Positions 48,796 to 59,481 of a stretch of DNA of 64,000 nt are shown one piece after another. A program made the translations under genes and the position numbers. Position 1 is the stretch's first letter. The number at the start of each line of letters is the position of its first letter. The DNA comes from Saccharomyces uvarum (lineage: Eukaryota > Ascomycota > Saccharomycetes > Saccharomycetales > Saccharomycetaceae). The notes beneath the pieces were generated by a model, which was not told the origin of the DNA, ran no database searches, and was given only the letters and a program-made list of their open reading frames with translations. The DNA is taken from assembly GCA_947243795.1 (NCBI GenBank), contig OX365932.1, forward strand, positions 310,001 through 374,000. The letters are read 5' to 3'.

Positions 48796-50724
48796 ATGTC
48801 AAAAGCAGTTGGTATTGATTTAGGTACAACATATTCCTGTGTTGCTCATTTCTCGAACGATAGAGTGGAGATTATCGCTAATGACCAAGGTAATAGAACG
48901 ACACCTTCGTACGTAGCATTTACTGACACCGAAAGACTAATTGGTGACGCTGCTAAGAATCAAGCTGCAATGAACCCACACAATACGGTTTTCGATGCTA
49001 AACGTTTAATAGGTCGTAAGTTTGACGATCCAGAAGTAACGAGTGATGCTAAACATTACCCATTCAAAGTGATCGACAAAGGAGGAAAACCAGTAGTGCA
49101 AGTGGAATACAAAGGTGAAACGAAGACTTTTACTCCAGAGGAAATTTCCTCTATGATCTTAACAAAGATGAAGGAAACTGCTGAGAACTACTTGGGTACA
49201 GATGTAAACGATGCTGTGGTGACGGTCCCGGCTTATTTCAACGATTCGCAAAGACAAGCAACTAAGGATGCTGGTACAATTGCCGGTTTAAATGTCTTAC
49301 GTATTATTAATGAACCTACCGCTGCCGCCATTGCCTACGGTTTAGACAAGAAAACTCAAAAGGAACACACCGTTTTGATCTTTGACCTGGGTGGTGGTAC
49401 TTTCGATGTCTCTCTACTTTCTATAGATGAAGGTGTTTTTGAAGTTAAAGCTACCGCAGGTGATACTCACTTAGGTGGTGAAGATTTCGATAATAGGCTG
49501 GTCAACTTCTTAGCTGATGAGTTTAAAAGGAAGAACAAGAAGGATTTGGCAAGTAATCAAAGATCATTGAGAAGGCTTAGAACTGCTGCTGAAAGAGCCA
49601 AAAGAACCTTGTCTTCATCTGCTCAGACGTCTATAGAAATTGACTCTTTATTCGAAGGTGTTGATTTCTACACTTCAATCACAAGAGCTAGATTCGAAGA
49701 ATTATGTGCCGATCTGTTTAGATCAACAATAGAGCCAGTCGAGAAAGTTTTGGCTGATTCAAAATTAGACAAGTCACAAATCGATGAGATCGTCTTGGTC
49801 GGTGGTTCAACAAGAATTCCAAAAGTGCAGAAACTAGTTTCTGATTTTTTTAATGGTAAAGAACCTAATCGTTCAATTAATCCAGACGAGGCTGTCGCTT
49901 ATGGTGCTGCTGTTCAAGCTGCTATATTAACGGGCGATCAATCTTCGACAACTCAAGATTTGCTATTGTTAGATGTTGCGCCATTATCCCTGGGTATTGA
50001 AACTGCAGGCGGAATCATGACAAAGTTGATTCCAAGAAACTCAACTATCCCAACAAAGAAATCGGAAACATTCTCGACTTACGCCGATAACCAACCTGGT
50101 GTTTTGATTCAAGTCTTTGAAGGTGAGAGAACTAGAACAAAGGACAATAATTTGTTGGGTAAGTTCGAATTGAGTGGTATTCCACCCGCTCCAAGAGGTG
50201 TGCCACAAATTGAAGTCACATTTGATATCGATGCAAACGGTATTTTAAACGTATCTGCTGTTGAAAAGGGTACTGGTAAATCTAACAAGATCACGATCAC
50301 CAACGACAAAGGTAGATTGTCAAAGGAAGATATTGACAAAATGGTTGCTGAGGCAGAAAAGTTTAAGACTGAAGATGAAGAGGAAGCTGGACGTGTCCAA
50401 GTTAAAAATCAACTAGAGTCATACGCCTTTACTCTAAAAAACTCTGTAAACGAAAGCAATTTTAAGGAAAAAGTAGGTGAGGAAGATGCGAAAAAAGTAG
50501 AAACGGCTGCTCAGGATACCATTAATTGGTTAGATGCTTCACAAGCGGCCTCCAGTGAAGAATACAAGGAGAGGCAAAAGGAATTAGAAGCTATTGCCAA
50601 CCCTATTATGACTAAATTTTATGGGGCTGCAGGTGGTGCTCCAGGAGCGGGTCCTGTTCCAGGAGCTGGCCCAGGCCCAACTGGTACACCAGATAAAGGC
50701 CCAACAGTAGAAGAAGTCGATTAG
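48796..50724 (+). CDS. SSA4: Heat-inducible cytosolic Hsp70 Ssa4
   Basis: An ATP-dependent chaperone of 642 residues, the same as S. cerevisiae Ssa4. The ATPase domain (about 1-383) has [28 protein letters not shown] and [15 protein letters not shown]. The linker [13 protein letters not shown] and the substrate-binding domain (about 390-540) follow. A lid and a Gly/Pro/Ala-rich tail end in EEVD, which marks a cytosolic form able to bind TPR co-chaperones. The promoter, with a long HSE and many STREs, favours stress-induced Ssa4 over constitutive Ssa1/Ssa2; synteny agrees. Confidence 0.96.
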   Translation: MSKAVGIDLGTTYSCVAHFSNDRVEIIANDQGNRTTPSYVAFTDTERLIGDAAKNQAAMNPHNTVFDAKRLIGRKFDDPEVTSDAKHYPFKVIDKGGKPVVQVEYKGETKTFTPEEISSMILTKMKETAENYLGTDVNDAVVTVPAYFNDSQRQATKDAGTIAGLNVLRIINEPTAAAIAYGLDKKTQKEHTVLIFDLGGGTFDVSLLSIDEGVFEVKATAGDTHLGGEDFDNRLVNFLADEFKRKNKKDLASNQRSLRRLRTAAERAKRTLSSSAQTSIEIDSLFEGVDFYTSITRARFEELCADLFRSTIEPVEKVLADSKLDKSQIDEIVLVGGSTRIPKVQKLVSDFFNGKEPNRSINPDEAVAYGAAVQAAILTGDQSSTTQDLLLLDVAPLSLGIETAGGIMTKLIPRNSTIPTKKSETFSTYADNQPGVLIQVFEGERTRTKDNNLLGKFELSGIPPAPRGVPQIEVTFDIDANGILNVSAVEKGTGKSNKITITNDKGRLSKEDIDKMVAEAEKFKTEDEEEAGRVQVKNQLESYAFTLKNSVNESNFKEKVGEEDAKKVETAAQDTINWLDASQAASSEEYKERQKELEAIANPIMTKFYGAAGGAPGAGPVPGAGPGPTGTPDKGPTVEEVD

Positions 50725-51026
50725 ATGAGCGTTTAATAAAGACGATAGAAAGGTAGCATGAATATATTTTGCTACTGTCGGTTTCACTTTTCCAGTTTTA
50801 TAAGCACTAGTTATTCGAAGTACATATATAGGGTAAAAAAAAGAAAAATCAAATGATTACTATTGTTAAATATTTTTTATCTTTGTAGTTTTCAGAGAAT
50901 ATTTAAATACCAATAATACGCGATTTCGCGTTTATATCAAAGGCGCATGAAAAGGGAATCTCATCGCAAACTCTCTAAAGATCAACTGTTGACCGAATAC
51001 AGTCCGTTAGAGAGCGTTATTTGAAA
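50725..51026 (+). promoter_or_regulatory. SSA4 3' end / RTT105 promoter with cell-cycle box
   Basis: At 50918-50931 the sequence ACGCG-attt-CGCGT is a perfect inverted repeat whose right half contains TTTCGCG (reverse CGCGAAA), an SCB-type core. It lies about 100 bp before the RTT105 ATG and may bring G1/S control by SBF or MBF. GTAGCA...TGCTAC around 50754-50777 forms a small stem in the SSA4 3' end. Confidence 0.6.
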
Positions 51027-51656
51027 ATGTACAGCAACCAAAGTTTTAATCCAGATTGTACTTGTTCTGATTGGGACGAAATGAGGCTCAAAGAACAACA
51101 TGACTCGAATATTTCCTCCAATGGGAGCATAACACCAAAATCTTTAGGTAATTCTATGCATTCTAGGTTGTCAGAAAAGAGACGACAAGAAAATGTCACT
51201 TTTGATATTCAAGATTCTCCTTCCATAGTTTCAAATGTGATATCAAACAGGCGAGATCGTGCGCAAGAAGTTTTTGGACCTCATTCTTCTTCTCCTATCG
51301 CCACCTCGGAGCAACAACGAATGAATCAGAGATCACAATTAGTATCGATGAGATCATCCAAACGTCAAGAGAGGATGACAGAGAGACGTGGCGGTTTAGA
51401 AAAAATGGAACAGATGATCATGCAAGGTGAGCGTCTTCGAGAAATTGAAAGATTGAAACAGGAAGCTCAAAGAAATGCGGTCCCTTCAGACATGGCTGAG
51501 TTCATGGAGTGGGAAAACAATGAAGATTTGGAAGACGATGACTTGCTTGCCTTCATTGAGAAACAAGAGAGTTATAAAAAAGAACTAGAACAGTTTCTGA
51601 GCAACCCTAATAAAAATGCTTACGAGAATAACTCGTTTTCATATTATCACACATAA
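51027..51656 (+). CDS. RTT105: Rtt105, RPA chaperone and nuclear import helper
   Basis: From the ATG at 51027 the protein has 209 residues (208 in S. cerevisiae). It escorts replication protein A into the nucleus and helps load it on single-stranded DNA; loss raises Ty1 mobility. It begins MYSNQSFNPDCTCSDWDEMR. A basic, helical middle (QRSQLVSMRSSKRQERMTER) leads to a strongly acidic segment (EWENNEDLEDDDLLAFIEKQ) near the end. The frame continues two codons upstream to a TTG only. It converges on NUP157. Confidence 0.88.
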   Translation: MYSNQSFNPDCTCSDWDEMRLKEQHDSNISSNGSITPKSLGNSMHSRLSEKRRQENVTFDIQDSPSIVSNVISNRRDRAQEVFGPHSSSPIATSEQQRMNQRSQLVSMRSSKRQERMTERRGGLEKMEQMIMQGERLREIERLKQEAQRNAVPSDMAEFMEWENNEDLEDDDLLAFIEKQESYKKELEQFLSNPNKNAYENNSFSYYHT

Positions 51657-52068
51657 CCGTCATAGGGGAAAATCTTGTGAATTTTTCGACAGGTGAATAT
51701 ATTCTTCCATACAAGTGGTCTGTACTATTGACTGACCGTCCAGCGGGCCTGCTGGTCTGTCATTTCCTTCCTGCTACATGAAGTAAAAGTAATGAGCATT
51801 GTTTTCATGCTGCATTATTCTGCAGTCTGGTACATAGTTAGGCTCTCCGGATTTTATGTAGTGATTTGAAAAAAATTCTTTTGGCACTAAATCAATCAAC
51901 CCAACACCAACAAGCCTGCTTGAATACGCCATGGGTAACGCGTTACGAAACAGTACATATAGTCTGTAGCATCCCTATTTATTTAAAGACCAATACACCA
52001 TCGTGAATATACATTAAAGGATGTAGAATAATTTAAAGTAATTAAAGTAAATACACAAAGCATTCTGT
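51657..52068. other. Convergent 3' region RTT105 / NUP157
   Basis: A 412-bp gap with no gene. A perfect 12-bp palindrome GTAACGCGTTAC at 51935-51946 contains an ACGCGT core and overlaps TGGGTAAC, close to a Reb1 site. In a gap between two 3' ends these are unlikely to be promoter sites; a role in termination is possible. Confidence 0.5.
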
Positions 52069-55000
52069 TTATTTCTTGTTATGTTGACTGTTTTTGACAT
52101 AATTCTGAACAGGATCAGTGTCTAGATCATATTTCTCCAATTTTTTAATTTGATCCAACGGAATTGAACCATGTAGCTCTGTATCATTTTGATACCATTC
52201 TTTTATTAACGATACCATCTCCTTCTTTGCCAATTCGGTACTTCCTTCTGAGTTCTTTATGACATCTTTCAAAGTATAATAAATTTTCAGATAGGACACT
52301 CCTGCTGATATGAAAACTGAACAAACAGATCTATCTTGAATATTAATAGTTGAAGTCTCATCAGAAAACAATGTCAATACCTTATTCATCAGGAAATAAA
52401 CTGGAAATATCATCTCCGTATCGTGAGTTATCTTACCAACTCGGATCAGAGCGCTTGAAATTGTAGAAATGATAGATTTTGGGTCCCCACATTTTCGACC
52501 AGGCAAAACTTTCGTTTTTATATCATCGAACAGTCGATCCCATTCTCTTCTAATGACTTTTTCATCTCTCAAACCTGATGCTTTGAAAATTCTTAAATTT
52601 ATTTCATGGTATCCTAACGGATCTGCACAGTCGTTAAAAAGATAGGAAAGGGGAAGCACTTTTCCATCAAGTTTAGAAATTAATTCCTTCTTTTGATCTT
52701 CGTTAATCCTCGTTTCGTTTTCCACCAGAGTGAGTATGTCGTCCTGAATAGCAGTGATATCAAATAAGTCATGAATACTGTCTGATAATTGGACCAATGC
52801 GGGCTTCTGGTCGAAGGAAGAAGAACTGTCACAAAACCCATTTGCTCTCGCTAGGCACTCGATTCTATCATTTAACTTCAAATCGAAATCAGAATTAGCT
52901 AATGCATATAAAACGGTAGCTGCTTCAAAGAAATGTTCTTTTTTGGATAAGTAGATCCACAATAAGTTAGAGGTTTCTAACGATTTTTCTGCTTTCTCTT
53001 TCAAGTAGGATAAAACAAATTGAGAGTCTAATTGGAGTAAGTCGTCTTTTCTTCCATTTTGGACCAACCAATCGTAGAAACAGTAATGGAAGAATCCGTT
53101 GTTACTGCTTAATATCATCGAGTAAACTCTTTCCTTCAATGACATCGCTGGAGAAGAAATCGTAATCTTTCCCACTGAACCAGACTGTTCAACAGATGTA
53201 TTTTCATCAACGGTTTTTAATATGTCAAAGATTAAGTTATACACACTGATACGTTTGTCATAAATTTTTTTCCTGGGATCATTAATCCTGCAACCCTCAG
53301 CTACGTATCCTTGTGCTTGATTTTCTTTATCAATTCCGTCTGCAACTCTTAGCAAAAATTTAATAGTCCTAGGCTGGTAGTTTAATTTTACCATAACATT
53401 AACTATACGTTTCAGTTCATTTATTTCCATACTCCCAGCACATCTTTCATAAAGATCTACGGCAGAATCCAGGTGGTTTCTTGACAGTTTAGAATTTACC
53501 ATTTCATATTTCTGTGCTGCTTCCAAATGTTCTCCTGCTCTGAAACATAAAATGTCCGCACCACGGCAAAAAGATCCGCAACGCTCTTTTAAAACGTTCA
53601 TGATATAATCTGCTGATGCTCCTCTACTAATATTGGCATTGACAATTTCTATTAAAATCTCTTTTATTATTTGTTTTGTCTCTGTATTAGGTGTAAATAG
53701 ATCATGGAACCGTAAGTTAAAAAAATAATCACGTGTTTTTGAATCATAAATACCTCTTTCACCCATTAGTGTATATAACAAAGACTTAAAAGCGTCGATC
53801 TCTTCATAAAACACATTTAATAGGGAGAGTGCGTCTTTTATAGAGTTGATCAACAGGATAAGAGCCTCCATAGCAATTGATTCAGCATCTGATGCGGTTA
53901 GAACATTGGAATCACTTGGAGCTAGAAATGAAACAAAGGAAGAGCGGTGGATGTTAAAGAAGTCCGCCAAAACAGATATCGATGACAAATAGTACTCAAC
54001 TTGTAGTCTAGTTATGGAAATGCCAAATATATTAGTTTTTTCTGTTTTAGGAATCATTTTGAAGGTGAATACCTTCTCTTCCCATATTTGGCTAAGTAAT
54101 CTTGTAATTAATAGTGCAGAACCGTAGAATCTAGGAGACAGTGCAATGCCATTACCATCATTGGATTTATTGAGGGTTTTCAGTGTAATTGACGATAAAC
54201 TGCCACTATCTCTAAAATGTTTTGGCTTTATTTCAATTACTCCAGGGATACCGGCTGATAAGAAGCCTAAGGCGCTTGCTTTAACATGTTCGGACTTATT
54301 GAACCTGCAAGTTAAATAAAGGGCTGTAGAGCAAGCCTCTGATAATCCATAGTTGTGAATAAATGGTAGAGGATTCTCAATCAGGCTTTCGAAGATTTCA
54401 TCAGGCCTACGGTATCCATATATTTCAACGGCATTGCTTGTTAAAACAGCAATTTTTAATGGCTCCGCGTTATATTGAGAGGCAAATACATTAGCGTAAC
54501 CATGTGGAGTCGAAGTATTATTAAAGCATCTAGTCAAGGAAACAATTTCTTTTATTTCATCTGTTGTGTCGAGTAGTGCAGTATTTTCAACATACTTGCC
54601 GTGATTTTTTAATATACCATAATCTGGTACACTCACATAAAGTTTGCATTCCTCCTTCTTTTCCAGCAAATGTGTTTGGGAAAGGTTGTTTGATAAGTTC
54701 TCGGAATTATTAGTCTTACGCACGGATGTGAAATATATCCCTGGCGATATTATGGTACTTGCATCAGTAGTATCAATGTAGACGGAACTTTTTTTTTGTG
54801 CCGAGAGTGGACTTGGACTCTTTGAGTATAGTGGCTTCTGATTGACAGCAGAAAACCCATTTTTTTGAAGCTTGTCAGGTGAGTTAGCAGGAGGACATTT
54901 TAAAGAGACTAGTTTTAGGGAACCAATTGATCTCTTAGAAGTGGAGCCCTTAAAATACAAGCGGACCCCGGATGTAGTTATCAAAGCTAAAAAGATATCA

Positions 55001-56250
55001 TTATTCTCCCATTTAGAGATGGGAATTATTTTGACAATTTTTAAAAGCCGACTGGTGAGTAGTGGAGAATCTTTTGCACCCAGTGCACCCAAGCTGCGCC
55101 TGATATGAGGGGTATCAATCAAGACTGGGCCTTCTAACCCACTTGTAGTGATTAAGTAGGATCTAATGATTGATTTTGTTGATAACGTATGCAAAACACC
55201 TCTCGATTGGTCAACTATGAGCTGTAATATGGTCTCTTCTCCAACATCAACGTCTCCCTCCAGTACCCTTTGTATCATTTTACTTCCAGGTACACTAGGT
55301 ATTAACTTTGTGGGTAGCAAATTTGCTAGGTTGGATTTAGTTAAACATACTTTGCTACACTTGCTATTGAACAAATTCTCTAAGCAATTGTATTGTAACT
55401 CCCATACATTAACACCATCAGATGAACCGGTAAAGAATATTTGTCCGGTTTTTTCATAGTTTGTTATATTGGAAACGTTAAGGCCGGTCGCATTCACTTT
55501 TAATCCGGTATTGAAGATATTCATTTTATGAGTGGTGCTGTCAAAAGATATTGTCAGGATGTAGATATCAAAAAGGGTCGCGACGATCAATAGGTTTTCA
55601 ACAGAGGAAACAAATGTATTTGATCTAGGCTTTACTAACTTCACTTTCAAAATGGTATGTTCAATTTCATCAATACAATGGAACTCTGAACTATTATTGA
55701 TATTCCACAGGATTAATTTATTATCAGAAGTGATCCAGCAATAGCCCAGTTCCGGAAATATACCCATATCACTTTTTATCTCTGTGTTAGAAACTTCTGA
55801 CACAACTTCATCTGGTATATTTGTCACTTGTTGTCTTTGAAAGGGAGTAAATGCACCTAATCCACCGACTTCATTTGTAAAATTGTAGTTCACTCCGTTA
55901 CTGTAGTAGGAGGGATTGTCCAGTACTGGTGTACTTTTATCTCCAAGGCTCAGATCTTGAACAAATCCACTTGCTAATTGCAAAGGGTCAGAAGAAGTAA
56001 ACCCACTAACTTCGACATGAGTGCCTATATCAAGAAACTCTGATTCAACAGTATTCGCCGCCTCGCCGTATTTTTTCGGTGTGTTGTTGTCTAGTCTGCT
56101 GGGTTGTAACGGGCTGTTCGACAAATTAGGATTATGCTGGTCTTGGCCATCTCTTAATCGATTCGGCAAGTAATTTTGTCCTGAAGTGCCGGGAAATTTA
56201 AAAGCCTCGCGATTATAATCGACTCTTTTCTTCAAGGGAGTCGAATACAT
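52069..56250 (-). CDS. NUP157: Nucleoporin Nup157
   Basis: An inner-ring nuclear pore scaffold protein, paralogue of Nup170. From the ATG at 56250 it has 1393 residues (1391 in S. cerevisiae) and starts [20 protein letters not shown]. It has a disordered N-tail, a seven-bladed beta-propeller (about 130-600, with [20 protein letters not shown]) and a long alpha-solenoid to the C-terminus. Conserved blocks include [18 protein letters not shown] and [20 protein letters not shown]. The frame is open 38 codons further upstream without an ATG. Synteny separates it from Nup170. It is divergent from MAM1. Confidence 0.93.
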   Translation of the reverse strand: MYSTPLKKRVDYNREAFKFPGTSGQNYLPNRLRDGQDQHNPNLSNSPLQPSRLDNNTPKKYGEAANTVESEFLDIGTHVEVSGFTSSDPLQLASGFVQDLSLGDKSTPVLDNPSYYSNGVNYNFTNEVGGLGAFTPFQRQQVTNIPDEVVSEVSNTEIKSDMGIFPELGYCWITSDNKLILWNINNSSEFHCIDEIEHTILKVKLVKPRSNTFVSSVENLLIVATLFDIYILTISFDSTTHKMNIFNTGLKVNATGLNVSNITNYEKTGQIFFTGSSDGVNVWELQYNCLENLFNSKCSKVCLTKSNLANLLPTKLIPSVPGSKMIQRVLEGDVDVGEETILQLIVDQSRGVLHTLSTKSIIRSYLITTSGLEGPVLIDTPHIRRSLGALGAKDSPLLTSRLLKIVKIIPISKWENNDIFLALITTSGVRLYFKGSTSKRSIGSLKLVSLKCPPANSPDKLQKNGFSAVNQKPLYSKSPSPLSAQKKSSVYIDTTDASTIISPGIYFTSVRKTNNSENLSNNLSQTHLLEKKEECKLYVSVPDYGILKNHGKYVENTALLDTTDEIKEIVSLTRCFNNTSTPHGYANVFASQYNAEPLKIAVLTSNAVEIYGYRRPDEIFESLIENPLPFIHNYGLSEACSTALYLTCRFNKSEHVKASALGFLSAGIPGVIEIKPKHFRDSGSLSSITLKTLNKSNDGNGIALSPRFYGSALLITRLLSQIWEEKVFTFKMIPKTEKTNIFGISITRLQVEYYLSSISVLADFFNIHRSSFVSFLAPSDSNVLTASDAESIAMEALILLINSIKDALSLLNVFYEEIDAFKSLLYTLMGERGIYDSKTRDYFFNLRFHDLFTPNTETKQIIKEILIEIVNANISRGASADYIMNVLKERCGSFCRGADILCFRAGEHLEAAQKYEMVNSKLSRNHLDSAVDLYERCAGSMEINELKRIVNVMVKLNYQPRTIKFLLRVADGIDKENQAQGYVAEGCRINDPRKKIYDKRISVYNLIFDILKTVDENTSVEQSGSVGKITISSPAMSLKERVYSMILSSNNGFFHYCFYDWLVQNGRKDDLLQLDSQFVLSYLKEKAEKSLETSNLLWIYLSKKEHFFEAATVLYALANSDFDLKLNDRIECLARANGFCDSSSSFDQKPALVQLSDSIHDLFDITAIQDDILTLVENETRINEDQKKELISKLDGKVLPLSYLFNDCADPLGYHEINLRIFKASGLRDEKVIRREWDRLFDDIKTKVLPGRKCGDPKSIISTISSALIRVGKITHDTEMIFPVYFLMNKVLTLFSDETSTINIQDRSVCSVFISAGVSYLKIYYTLKDVIKNSEGSTELAKKEMVSLIKEWYQNDTELHGSIPLDQIKKLEKYDLDTDPVQNYVKNSQHNKK

Positions 56251-56569
56251 TGCAATTGAAATCTGAGCTGCTGTTGTGTGTAGGATACTTTGACTAGCAA
56301 GTGATTTTTCTTTACACTTTTTGTTCAATTGATTTGCTATAAACCTATTTGAAATTTCTATCAAAATACCTTGATAGAAATATTTTTGTCAATAAACGGG
56401 TAACACCATTTTATTTTGTGTCAGTAATTCAAATGTAATCTAAACTAGGGAACTATAATGTCTGTATTCCTAAAAGATTGGTGTAACTTTGAGTAATAGA
56501 GAGCCGAGGCACATTAGGAATAAAAATTAATAGATACACTCTACCATTTTCTAGGTAAACCTTAAAAAA
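56251..56569. promoter_or_regulatory. Divergent NUP157 / MAM1 promoter with Ndt80 site and inverted repeat
   Basis: TTTTGTGTC at 56414-56422 is, on the other strand, GACACAAAA, a full middle sporulation element (Ndt80 site) about 150 bp before MAM1. A perfect 11-bp inverted repeat with a 6-bp spacer, ATTTCTATCAA-aatacc-TTGATAGAAAT, lies at 56354-56381 on the NUP157 side. Confidence 0.75.
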
Positions 56570-57511
56570 ATGCGGGAAAAAAACTATAGTAATAAAACAC
56601 TGTCAAATAATAATGTAAACTACTTACAGTTCCCGAACAAACTGCAACGATATTCTCGATTCTTAAACAAGAAAAATTTTGATAGAAGCCCACAAAAAAC
56701 CTCTAAACTTAGAAATGCAGGGAGAAGTCCACCTCGTCTCGTCGACGACCAAATGGAAAGCTTGACAAGTAGGAAGGAAAACGTTAACAATTCTATAAGA
56801 AAAGAAAATAATATTATTCAAGAATTACAAAAGGATGACCTGGAAAAAGACTTCAAAACGGATTTGACAAAGAGTAGTTTGAAAAAACTACAAAAAGAAA
56901 TTTTCAACAAAGAACTCAATAGCATTGCCTGCCACCATTGCCTTTGCAGCACCAAAAACAGGAAAGATATCAAATATTCACGACTTTGGTTTCTGTTCGA
57001 GTTAGAAATGAGTGAAAATTGGAAAGAAAACCTTCGACTCAGCTGTTACAATAAATACGTGTATTCTGCAATTGATGAATCTTGGAAAATGGAGAATATA
57101 CTATTAAAAGAACAAGAAAAGTGTTATGAGTATTTTCCCATACAGCAAATACTGATACCCAACATAACTGAATCTTTCAATAGGCGAAGGAGCTTGGAAA
57201 GCATTCAAGACTTAACGGTTAATGTTGATAGCATTATAGAGACTAATCATGAAAAGCAAAGATTCTTGCCAAAAAGCTTTTTAACAAGGAGGGAAAACGA
57301 GGTTGCTTTTAATGACTTCCAATTGGACGCCAAAAAGATCCTTGACGATTTGAGTTCCACTTCTGAAAACCCATTTGGGTCATTTAACTCTTCCTCAAGT
57401 ACAAAGAAAGTTCAACCAGAGAAAAAAATATTGAATACAGTTCCCAAAAGGAGAAAAGAGAAAAAGATCCTGGGTGCTCTAGAAAAGAAAATACATATAG
57501 ATGAAAAATAG
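56570..57511 (+). CDS. MAM1: Mam1, meiosis-I monopolin subunit
   Basis: Mam1 binds the Csm1-Lrs4 dimer and the kinase Hrr25 at kinetochores so that sister chromatids move together in meiosis I. The protein has 313 residues (302 in S. cerevisiae) and starts MREKNYSNKTLSNNNVNYLQ. It is Lys/Asn-rich and mostly without folded-domain signature. The segment CHHCLCSTKNRKDIKYSRLW and the following WFLFELEMSENWKENLRLSC (about 121-160) look like the ordered core. Fast divergence is usual for this gene. The upstream Ndt80 site fits meiosis-only expression. Confidence 0.85.
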   Translation: MREKNYSNKTLSNNNVNYLQFPNKLQRYSRFLNKKNFDRSPQKTSKLRNAGRSPPRLVDDQMESLTSRKENVNNSIRKENNIIQELQKDDLEKDFKTDLTKSSLKKLQKEIFNKELNSIACHHCLCSTKNRKDIKYSRLWFLFELEMSENWKENLRLSCYNKYVYSAIDESWKMENILLKEQEKCYEYFPIQQILIPNITESFNRRRSLESIQDLTVNVDSIIETNHEKQRFLPKSFLTRRENEVAFNDFQLDAKKILDDLSSTSENPFGSFNSSSSTKKVQPEKKILNTVPKRRKEKKILGALEKKIHIDEK

Positions 57512-57702
57512 CAATAAAACAACGAATCAGCAATAATGCCTTTCATATTTTGTCATAAAAATATAAGCTTTAATTTCTTTCGAGTACCATACAATACACT
57601 ATAGGCCTGTATCATCATGATAAATATATTGATTTATATATCGCAATTATAAAAGATACAAAAATACGATGTTTGCGTACTGAGGTTATGCAGGAAAAAA
57701 TT

Positions 57703-58800
57703 TCACCTCTTTTTTTTCTCTTTAACTTCTTCGTCACTTGTGGCGTGCAGCCTGATGACATTAGTATAATCTGGTCTGTTCCCCATATGCCCTTGATGCC
57801 AGTCGTAACTTAGAGCGTACGCAAATACGCTACCATTCCTATTGAAGTTACATACAGGAATAGATGCTTGCAAAGTAGGATAGCCTTTCAGTCTATGTCT
57901 CTGATTCTTATCCCAGAAATTAAAAGTACCATCGCCACCAGCCGTAACAAAAGTACCATACAATGGATGAAATGCTATACTATTTACAGGGTAAACCAAA
58001 GATTGTCCATTGGAACCTGGCGCCCTATTAGGATTGGTTTGGCGATGGCACTTAAATGAGAACCCAGATTTTTTCTGCATTACATCATCAATGTATCTTA
58101 TGGAACATCTACCTTCCACAGAACCAATTGCATACCCATCTGCTTCATTATAACATGCCACACATCTTGTTTGCCATTTCAACGGCGATGTGGTTGCTTT
58201 GAATATGCTTGTTGGGTTAGCCAAATTAATAATGACAATATGTCTCTCCGCGGTAGCTACCACCAATAAAGACTGTTTGCTGTCCATGGAATACACTCTT
58301 TCAGGCATCATTACTGTGGATACCGGCTGGGGCTGCCTCATATCCCAATATTTTATAGTCTTATCCCAAGACCCTGTTACTATACACTCTGCGTTCGAAG
58401 GGCCACATTGAACATAACGCAATACTTTTATTGGTGCAGTATGCATCCCGACCTGTTGTGTTTGCCCACTAGCAACATCATACAACTTCAGGGCATTATC
58501 ACACCCGCCTAAAGCAACTTTTGCACCGTCACTCGACCACCTAGTACACAAGACAGGACTTGAGCTTTCGCATTGCGCCCTACCTTGAGGAACGCCATTT
58601 TGGACATCCCAAATACGTACTTTACCATCCCAAGAACTAACACTAAACATAAGATCTTGTTGCGGCGAAAACGCAATATCCGATATCGAATCGTCTGCTG
58701 GATTATTAATAACGATGTCATTAGCTATATCCTTTTCGTTAGCCATTGCAGTGCCTGTTCCTATTGTGGAAGTCATGTTTGCTCGATTGAAAAAAGACAT
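57703..58800 (-). CDS. GLE2: Gle2, Rae1-type WD40 mRNA-export nucleoporin
   Basis: Gle2 binds the GLEBS motif of Nup116 at the nuclear pore and is needed for mRNA export. The 365 residues equal S. cerevisiae. A short N-tail ([20 protein letters not shown]) leads to a seven-bladed WD40 propeller with clear repeats: [40 protein letters not shown] and [20 protein letters not shown]. The basic tail EEVKEKKKR ends the protein. It converges on MAM1. Confidence 0.95.
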   Translation of the reverse strand: MSFFNRANMTSTIGTGTAMANEKDIANDIVINNPADDSISDIAFSPQQDLMFSVSSWDGKVRIWDVQNGVPQGRAQCESSSPVLCTRWSSDGAKVALGGCDNALKLYDVASGQTQQVGMHTAPIKVLRYVQCGPSNAECIVTGSWDKTIKYWDMRQPQPVSTVMMPERVYSMDSKQSLLVVATAERHIVIINLANPTSIFKATTSPLKWQTRCVACYNEADGYAIGSVEGRCSIRYIDDVMQKKSGFSFKCHRQTNPNRAPGSNGQSLVYPVNSIAFHPLYGTFVTAGGDGTFNFWDKNQRHRLKGYPTLQASIPVCNFNRNGSVFAYALSYDWHQGHMGNRPDYTNVIRLHATSDEEVKEKKKR

Positions 58801-59481
58801 TATTCCCTACCTTTCTTTGTTCTATTGCCTCTACTTGAATTTTATATGCAGATTAAGGTATATGATTTTTGATTCTAGATATATGTATGATGGTACTTAC
58901 TGCAGTTCAGACTCACCCAGTTGTACAATCTCGTCGAAGCGCAATGTGTTTATAGTGCTTGATCCAAACCTAACTTTACTCAACTAAGAATGCATTGATT
59001 ATAATGAAGTGTCTACATCAAAAACCCTACCATTATATTATTACATGAAATTTCAATATCAAAAGTTATTAGAAAATCAAATATGAAAATAGAGACAATC
59101 GTCGTAAATAACGATAGTCAAGGTCGTATGCCTTAGTACAATTTATTTAACAATGCTTTAATTATTAAATGGTGATTAGAAAACAAATGCATATTTAACA
59201 TTTCAAATGTTCTTTTTATAAGTACAGTTTTTTATTTAATACCCAACACCTTTATATTACCATCGAAAGAAAAAAAAAGCAAACTATATGACACAATTCT
59301 CGTATGAACCGTTCATAAAAATTCCGTCGGTAAAGTATGTTTCAGCTCATAGAAAGTAGAAACCCAAAAATTTAATAAAACACCAGATGCATGCTTTCTT
59401 TTTTTTTTTCTTTCTTTTTTTTTAGTTGTTTTTATATACTTGAAGTTTTTATCATTTTAATTATCCTGTCATACCATAGCT
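58801..59481. other. GLE2 promoter / FLO8 3' end
   Basis: A 681-bp A/T-rich gap between two minus-strand genes. Long T-runs at about 59397-59425 lie in the FLO8 3' region. Short frames overlapping the GLE2 start are shadows. I found no recognised factor site. Confidence 0.5.
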
